Below, in pieces: positions 30,001 to 39,000 of a stretch of 64,000 bases of DNA (position 1 is its first letter; the number at the start of each line of letters is the position of its first letter). The DNA comes from Anaerolineae bacterium (GTDB taxonomy: Bacteria; Chloroflexota; Anaerolineae; Aggregatilineales; UBA3940): assembly GCA_016926255.1 (NCBI GenBank), contig JAFGOY010000011.1, positions 62,001 to 126,000 of the forward strand. The letters run 5' to 3'. The translations under genes were made by a program, and so were the position numbers. Below the pieces are notes generated by a model. The model saw only the letters and a list, made by a program, of their open reading frames with translations, was not told where the DNA came from and made no database searches.

Positions 30001-33000
30001 GGCAGCGACACGATCGTCGAGACCGCCGCAGGCGGCAATGACACGCTGACCTTCGCCGCGACGCTCGGCTCACATACGGTCGATGTCGGCACGGCGCTGC
30101 TCGTCGAAATTTACAGCGACCATCTCGACGTGACCGCCGGTGCCAACAGCGTCACCGAACTGGGCGACGCGGGCCTGTCGGATGTCGAGAACGTCTACGG
30201 CGGCGATGGCGACGACATCTTCCGCTTCCGCGAAAATGGCGCGGCGCTGGCCGGTATTATCGACGGGCAGGCAGGCAGCGATACGCTCGACTACAGCGGC
30301 TACAGCACGCCGGTCTTTGCCAACCTCGAAACGCTGGCTACCACCGGTGCGAACGGCGGCGCAGCAGGCGGCTTTGCCAGCTTCGAGGCGATGATCGGCG
30401 GCAGCGCCTCCGATACGCTCACCGGCGAGGATAACGACAATACCTGGACGGTGGCGGGCGTGGCCCAGGGCGATGTCGACGGCTTCGCCTTCCAGAGCGT
30501 CGAGAACCTGATCGGCGGCGATGCCTACGATACGCTCGACTTCACAACCAACGCGGTCGACCAGACGATCAACATTACCGGGATGGGCACGGGCGACGGC
30601 TTTGCCGGTGACGTGGCGACCACACTCGACAGCTTCGACAATATGAACGGCCTGGCGGCCAACCCCGCAGTCGACACCACGCTGACCGGGCGCGATGCCA
30701 ATGCGACCTGGGATATCGACGGGACGAACCAGTACCAGAGCGGCGGGCGGGCATTCGATTTCACCGACGTCGACAACCTGACCGGCGGCAGCGGCGACGA
30801 TACCTTCGTCTTTGCCGATACTATCACCGTCTCCGGCGTCATCGACGGCGGCGCGGGCTGGGATACATTCGATTACAGCGATTACTCGACCGCACGGCAT
30901 ATCACGCTGACCGCAGTCGGCGGCATCGATGGCTTCGACGGGGTGGAGAACAACGGCAGCATCGGCGGCGGCTTCCTGAACATGAACGGCTTCACCGGCA
31001 GCCACGCCGTCGCCCCCGATCAACTGACCGGCGCTCCGGTCGACAATACCTGGGTACAGTCCGGCTCGAACCGGGGCACGATCAACGGCAGCTTCGCTTA
31101 CCAGTCGGTCGAACGGCTCGAAGGCGGCGCGGCCCAGGATACGCTCAGTTACGAGGGTTACGGCACCCCGGTGAACGTCAACCTTGCGACCGGTGTCGCC
31201 ACCGATATCTCGGCGGGCTTCGTGGTACCGAGCTTCGAGAATGCACGCGGCGGCAACGCCGACGATACGCTGACCGGCAACGATTTCGACAACATCCTCG
31301 AAGGCGGCCCCGGCGATGATCTGCTGACCGGCGCTGGCGGCGATGATACCTACTACTTCCGCGATGGCTACGGCGGCGCGGCAGGTGATACGGTTGTGGA
31401 ACTGGCTGGTGAAGGCACCGATATGCTCGACTTCAGCGGTGTATCCAACGTCACCGACCTGCTGTTCGACATCCAATCTGATACAGTCACCGTGACCGGC
31501 GGCGCAAGCCCGGTAGTTCATACCGGCGATACACTGCCCACACCGGCCATCTACATCGAGAGCCTGATCGGTGGGCAGGGCAATGACGTATTTGACTTTG
31601 CCAATACCGCTTCCGTCAGCGGCCTGATCGACGGGCAGCTTGGTTCCGATACGCTCGATTACGCCGACTACACCACCGCCCGCCATCTCGTAGTGAGCGG
31701 CCCCGGAACGCTTGACGGCGTCCAGGGCAGCGAGGCAGATACCATCGGCCTGACCTTCGACAATATCGACGTCTACACCGGCAGCAGCACCGTCGGCCAG
31801 CTTGACCAGATCACCGGTGCTGACCTGCCCGCCACCTGGACGGTTGGGCCGGGCATGCACGTCTACACCGACGACGGCACCGGACAGACGCTTATCCTCA
31901 ACGATGTCGAGGTCTACAACGGCGGCGGCGATGTCGATACTTTCAATATTGACGGCGCGCAGACCGTCGACCTGAACGGCGGGGCGGGTGACGATCACTT
32001 CCTGATGTGGAACGCGGGCACGATCAACGGCACCGCGCCGCGCATCGATGGGCAGCTTGGCAGCGATACGCTCAACTACTCCAACTACGGCAGCGCGATC
32101 TCGGCCAACCTTGCGACCGGCTCCGGCACCGGCATCAACGGCGGGGCGGTGGGCGGCTTTGCCAGCATCGAAGTGCTGATCGGCAGCCCGTTCGGCAACC
32201 TGATCGAAGGCAGCCCCGGCCCCGATACGATTTACGGCACCGGAGCCAACGACACGATCTACGGCTACGGCGGTGACGACATCATCTATGGCAGCGGCGG
32301 CAACGATACGATTTACGGCGGCACCGGCACCGATACCATCAATTACAGCAATGCGACGGCAGCCGTCACCGTCAACCTGGGCACGGGACAGGCGACCGGT
32401 GTGAGCATCGACACCGATACGCTCGACAGCATTGAGAATATCGTCGGGTCGCCGTTTGACGATACGTTGACCGGCAGCAGTGCCGCCAACCGCATCGAGG
32501 GCGGTGAAGGCAACGATACGCTGATCGGCAGCGGCGGCAACGATACCTACGTCTTTTCCGGCGACTGGGGCGACGACACCTTCTCGACCACCGTCACCCC
32601 CGACGACGGCACCGACACGCTCAACTTCAGCGGGGTGAGCGCGGCGGTCAACTACGACGTCACGCCGGGCGGCATCGACGTGACGAGCGGCACCAATTCG
32701 CTGACCTACACCGGCACCGATATCGAACTTGTGCGCGGCGGCACGGGCATCGACACCATTAACTTCAACGGTTTCGCGGGCGCTGTGGACGTTCAGCTAA
32801 CCGCGCTTGGCACCAATGACGGCTTCGCCGGGACGGAACTCAACAGCGGGCTGTCCTTCGATAACACCGACGTGCTCAATGTCGGCGGGGCGGTGACCAG
32901 CGATACGCTGCGCGGCATGAATGCAGATGCGACCTGGGACATTTCGGCTGGCACTTACACCAACGATGCCAGCACCCGCGTTCTGACCTTCACCGGCTTC

Positions 33001-36000
33001 GACGACCTGTACGGCGGCAGCGCGGTCGACACCTTCAACGTCGACGCGGCAGCCACCGCCGATATTTTTACCGGTGCGGGCAATGACGTGCTGAACATCG
33101 ACCTGAATGGCAGCCTGACCGGGAGCGTGGCCTTCGGTTTGGGCACCGACACGCTCGATTACAGCGGCTACACCGCAGGCGGCGCGGCGGTCAGCCTCCA
33201 GACGATGACGGCGACCGGCATCAGCGGCGGCTTCACCGGGCTTGAGAACTTCGTCGGATCGGCGGCTGGCGACCAATTAGAGGCAGCCGACGGCAACCAC
33301 ACCTGGACGATCAGCGGCGTGGCCCAGGGCGACCTTGATGGCTTCACCTTCAGCAGCGTCGAAACGCTGGTCGGGCGCGATGGCGACAACGTGCTCGACT
33401 TCGGCGCGCTGGCCGGGCCGCTCGACGTGCTGCTGACCGGGTCGAGCAATCACGGGTTCATAGGCACCGAGACCACCTACGGGGTTGCCTTCCAGCGCAT
33501 CGACGAGATCGTCGGCTCGACTTCAACCACCGACGTGCTGACCGGCACGAACAACCCATCGACCTGGACATTCAATACTACCGAACAGTACACGGCCTAC
33601 ACCCTGGGCGGCGATCACAGCCTCGATTTCTCGGACTTCGAGGTATTGAACGGCGGCAGCGGTGCTGACGAGTTTGTCTTCTTCAACGGTGCGACCTTCA
33701 ACGGCGATATCGACGGGCAGGACGGCGACAACACGCTCGACCTGAGCAACATGACCACCGCCCGCACCGTCACCCTGAGCGGCCCCGGCGTTGGCTTCAA
33801 TGGTTTCGACGGTACCGAGAACGGCCTCGGCGTTGGCTTCGCCCACATCGATACGCTGCTTGGCACCACGCTCAACGATACGCTGGTCGGCGCAGATATC
33901 GCCGCCGAGTGGCAGGTTCAGGACGCCACGACCGTTATTTACACCGACACGGTGAACACGATCACCGCCAGCGATTTCGACATCCTGACCGGCGGCAGTA
34001 CCGCCGATACGCTCAGCTTTGCGGCGCTGGCCGGGCCGATTGAAGTCCAACTGACGGCAGCAGGCAGCATCGCAGGCGATGGGCTGGCCGGGACCGAGAC
34101 TTCGACTGGCTACATTTTCGACAATATGGATAGCTTCGTCGGTTCGGCGGCTGTCGACGACCGGATCGTCGGGCCTAACTGGGCCACCACCTGGACCATC
34201 GGTACGCCATCGACGGTTGCAATCGGCGCGAATGATGCCGAGTTCGATGGGGCCAACCTCGAACTGATTATCGGTGGCAGCGGTGCTGACACCTTCATCG
34301 TCAACGGTGCGACCACCCTCAGCCTGTTCGGTATGGCCGGTGACGATACCTTCACATTCAACGGCGCAGCCTCGGTGACCGACGTATTCGGCGGCACTGG
34401 CACCGACCGGTTCGATTATTCCGGCTACGGCAGCGCGGTGACGGTCGATCTCGGTGCGGCGACGGCTACGGGCCTGACTGGTACGTTTGACGGCATCGAG
34501 GGCATGATCGGCAGCCTGGGCTTTGACGATCAACTGACCGGCCCCAATGCCAATACCACCTGGCGGCAGACCGGGCTGGACAGCGGCCAGCTTACCGGCG
34601 GTGGAATCACCTTCACCTACACCGACGTCGAGACACTGGTCGGAACGGCCAATGTAGATACGCTCGACTTCTCGGCCTTCACCACCGGGCGCAATATCGA
34701 ACTTTTCGGTGCGGGCACCGTCGACGGCTACCAGGGCACCGAGACATCGATCAGCAACCAGTTCGACAATATGAACATTCTGGTTGGCTCACCCGCCGCA
34801 GATACGCTGACCGGCAGCGCCAACCCGACGGCCTTTGCCATCACCGGTACACGCGCCGGTTCGGTCGACGGCCTGCTGAACTTCAGCGCGATTGAGAACC
34901 TGGTCGGCGCAAGCGGTGCCGATGCCCTGTCCTATGCTGCGTACAGCGCACCGCTCACCGTCACATTGACCGGCTTCACCGGCGGCGGTGTGGATGGCGG
35001 CGACAATCTCTCCGGGATGACCTTCGCTGGTATCGATACGCTCACGGGCGGCACCGGCAGCGATACGCTGGTCGGGGTGAACGCAGATGCGACCTGGACG
35101 GTCGGCGCGGGAATCAACGTGACTTACGCAGCCGGTACGGCAGGGCTGAACAGCTTCGAGACGCTCCAGGGTGGCAGCGGCGTCGATACCTTCAATATCG
35201 ACGGCACTCCGGCAGCCAATCTGCGCGGCGGCGCGGGCGACGACACCTTCAACTTCCTGACCAACACCACCCAGATCACGGGCAGCATCGACGGGCAGGA
35301 TGGCATCGATACGCTCGATTACAGCGCCCTGACTGTCCCGGTGACCGTCAACCTGGCTACGCGCAGCGCCGACGGCGTGACCGGCACCGTCGACCGCATC
35401 GAGCGCGTCATCGGTGGGTCGGGAGACGACACAATCACCGGCACGGGCGGCGATGATACAATTGATGGCGGCGCAGGCGACGACACGATCAACGGCGGTG
35501 GAGGCAATGACATCCTCACCGGCGGCGCGGGCGACGACACGATTTATGGTGGCAACGGCACCGACACGATCACCGGCGGACAGGGCAGCGATACCCTTTA
35601 CGGCGGCAATGGTGACGATACCTACCTGTATTCCGGTAACGACTGGGGCGAGGATCATATCCATGAGTACGCGGGTGGCGGCAGCGACACGGTCGATACC
35701 TCGGCGGTGACCAACCCGCTCGCCACCACCTTCGGCGTTGGCCTGATCATCATGCAGGATACAGTCGTCCCGACTAATATCATCTACCTGCATGACGATG
35801 GCCTCGAATTCGTCACCGGCACGCCGGGCGATGACACCTTCACCTTTGCCGATGGAGCGACCACCACGTCAACGATACGCGGACTGGGTGGTCATGACAT
35901 ACTCGACCTGTCGGCCTACACGAGTGCGCTCGACGTGCTGCTTACCGCGCTGGGCACCAACGACGGCTTCGCCGGGATCGAGCGGAACAACGGTATCAAC

Positions 36001-39000
36001 TTCGACGATATCGATGAGTTCATCGCCGGAACCGTCCCCGGCATCGTCGACATGATCACCGGTATGAATGTCGCCAGCACCTGGACTATCGATGATGGCG
36101 GCTACGATTACTCGGCGGACGGGTTCGCCAACACGCTCGACTTCGCCAACTTTGAAGAGGCATACGGCGGCTCCGGTGACGACACCTTCAACGTCCGCAA
36201 TACCCCCACGCTCGACCTGTTCGGCGGCGCGGGTGACGACACCTTCGACTTTGACGCAGCGGCAGACCTGACCGGCAGCATCGACGGCGGCGCGGATGTC
36301 GATACGCTCGATTACGCCGGGTTCACGGCAAGCGGTGTGACGGTCGATCTCTCGACCGGCTCCGCCACGAACGTCAACGGCGGCGCTGTGGGCAGCGTCA
36401 CCGGCGTCGAGGACGTAACCGGCAGCGCACAGGATGACACGATCACCGGTGATGGGAATGCCAACCGCCTCGAAGGTCTGGCAGGCGAAGACACGATCTT
36501 CGGCCTGGGCGGTGACGACACACTCGTCGGCGGCGCAGACGACGATCACCTGTTCGGCGGCACCGGTAACGATACTTACGAGTACGCCGATAACTGGGGC
36601 CAGGACGATGTCAACGAGGCAGCGGGTGAAGGCAGCGACACGCTGGACCTCACCGGCGCACTGATCGGGCTGACCATCGACCTGTACACTGCCAGCTTGC
36701 AGATTATCCAGGGCCTGAACACGATTGATTACATTGGCAATGCCCTGGAGAACATTACCGGCGGCAGTGGTAACGATGTCGTCAACTTCAACGACGACGG
36801 CTGCGGCATCATCGGCCTGCTCGACGGGCACAGCGGCAGCGACACGCTCAATTACGCCGCCGGGTACACGTCACCGGTCACCGGCAACCTGGAAACGGCA
36901 GCGGCCACCGGCACGGGCGGCATCGCCAACTTCGAGAGCATGGTCGGCGGCAGCGGCTCTGATACGCTCATCGGCCAGGATATTGCAAACAACTGGGCCG
37001 TCACCGCCAACGACGCGGGCACCCTGAACGGCACCTTCGCCTTTGCCTCGGTCGAGAACCTGATTGGCGGCGCGGTGGATGATCACTTTGCCTTCTCCGA
37101 TGGCGTCAGAGTTTCCGGCCTGGTCGATGGACTGGACGGCACCGACACGCTCGACTATGCTCTGTTCACCTTCGCCAATCCGGTAAATATCAAGCTGGAC
37201 GGCGTGGGCACGGTCGATGGTTACCAGGGTGAAACGACCGTCTCCGGCGTGATCTACACCCTCTTTGACAACATCGATGCCGTGATCGGCGGCGCGGGCA
37301 GCGACTCGCTCGAAGGCCCGCCCATGGACAACGTCTGGCATCTGACCGGCCCGAATACAGGGACGCTAAATGGCGATTTCTCCTTTACCTCGATTGAGAA
37401 CCTGACCGGTAATGCCCTGTCTGATACCTTCATCGTCGACCCCGGTGCGTCGGTTGACGGCGCGATTAACGGTATCGGCGGCGGTGACACCATCGACTTC
37501 AGCGGCTACAACGTGCCGATTTATGTCGATCTTGGTACGGGCCTGGTGCTGATCAATGGCAATCCGGGCGCAATCCCCGGCGGCCTCTCGAACTTTGCGA
37601 ATGTCATCGGCGGCAGCGCCAACGATACGCTGATTGGCAACAGCAGCGATAACTCTCTGTACGGCGGTGCGGGCGACGATATCCTGAGCGGTCTGGGCGG
37701 TAATGATATCCTCGACGGCGGTGAAGGCAACGATACCATCGACGAACACACCGCAACCAACCCGGTGAACATCAACCTGACGACCGGCACCGCGTCCGGC
37801 ATCGACATTGGCAACGACACGCTCTCCAACCTGGAGAACATCATCGGCGGCAGTGGCAACGATACGCTGATCGGCGATGACGGCGACAACTGGATCACCG
37901 GCAACGAGGGTAGCGATCTGATCGACGGACGCGGCGGGAACGACACCTTCGACGAACACAACACTACCCAGGGTATGAACGTCAATCTGCCGGGCGGCAC
38001 GGCGACCACGACCAGCGGCGCGGCTTACACTGACACGCTGCTGAGCATCGAGAATGCTTTCACCGGTTCTGGCAATGATACGCTGATCGGCGATGATGGC
38101 GACAACATCCTGGGCAGCGGCAACGGCAACGACAGCGTCGACGGCGGCGCAGGCAGCGATACCTACGATCAGCGCTTCGTGACGCTCGATATGTTCGTCG
38201 ACCTGATGTTCGGTGCCAACCAGTCGCAGTTTGGGGCGTACGTCGATCAGCTTTCGAATATTGAGAACGTTACGACCGGCTCCGGCAATGACCAGGTTTA
38301 CGGTGACGATGGTCCGAACGGACTCAACGGCGGACCCGGTAACGACAGTCTCTATGGGCGTGGCGGCGACGACACCTACTATTTCTGGAACGACTTTGGC
38401 ACCGATTGGGTATACGAGACTACCGGATCGGATACGATGAACTTCACCGGTGTCACTTCCAACCTGACTGTTATCCTGAACAACAATGTCCAGGGTGGCT
38501 ATGGTGCCAACACTGCCACTCATCCAGACGACCTGATCGAGGTTGTGATCGGCGGTCAGGGTGACGATACCTTCCAGTTTGGCAGTGACGGGGCCACGTT
38601 TGCCGGAGGTATCGGCCTGCTCAACGGATATGAGGGCAGCGACACCATCGACTATTCGATATACACCACTTCGATAAACGTGAACCTTGAGACCGGCAGT
38701 GCAACCGGACTCGGCGGTATCATCAGTATCGAGAACGCCATTGGCGGCAGTGGCGCTGATACCTTTACCTCCAATGCATTGCTCAATACATTGGACGGCG
38801 GCCCTGGCTATGACCGTGCCTACTGCGTTGACTGCGGTATCGACAATCTGATCAATATCGAGTGGTGGCAGTGCCTGGGCGTTGGCGGTGGCGGTGGTAA
38901 AGTTTCCGGTGTCGAAACGATTGCACTGGTCGACGCACCTGCTCTGCCCTGGATTGTCATCGGCGGCGAGGTCTTTATTCCGCTCAGCCCACTCAGCCCG

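Larger units (their letters stand above)
12460..38800 (+). repeat. Alternating long RTX-related modules
   Basis: About 8,780 residues are built from two recurring module types. Type A (about 42 copies by eye over the whole gene, starting at 2640) has the pattern 'LTG-N--A-W-I', then a Tyr-containing gap, 'L-F--FE-L-GG---DTF', 'DTLD-S-Y' and 'DGF-GTE'. Type B (about 18 copies) has 'LTG--G-N-I-GG-GDD', then 'DTY-F---WG-DTI-E-AGGG', 'DTLDFS' and 'V-HNG----YIENLIGG'. Both share the 'DTF-F-DGA-L-G-IDGQGG' strand set. The regular spacing of G/D turns suggests a continuous beta-solenoid. Counts were made by eye and are approximate. Confidence 0.85.

Noticed and set aside
12178-38350. CRISPR-like or non-coding satellite repeats
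   Set aside because: All repeats keep the reading frame and encode related protein modules; unit length and spacing vary and no spacer-repeat pattern exists.
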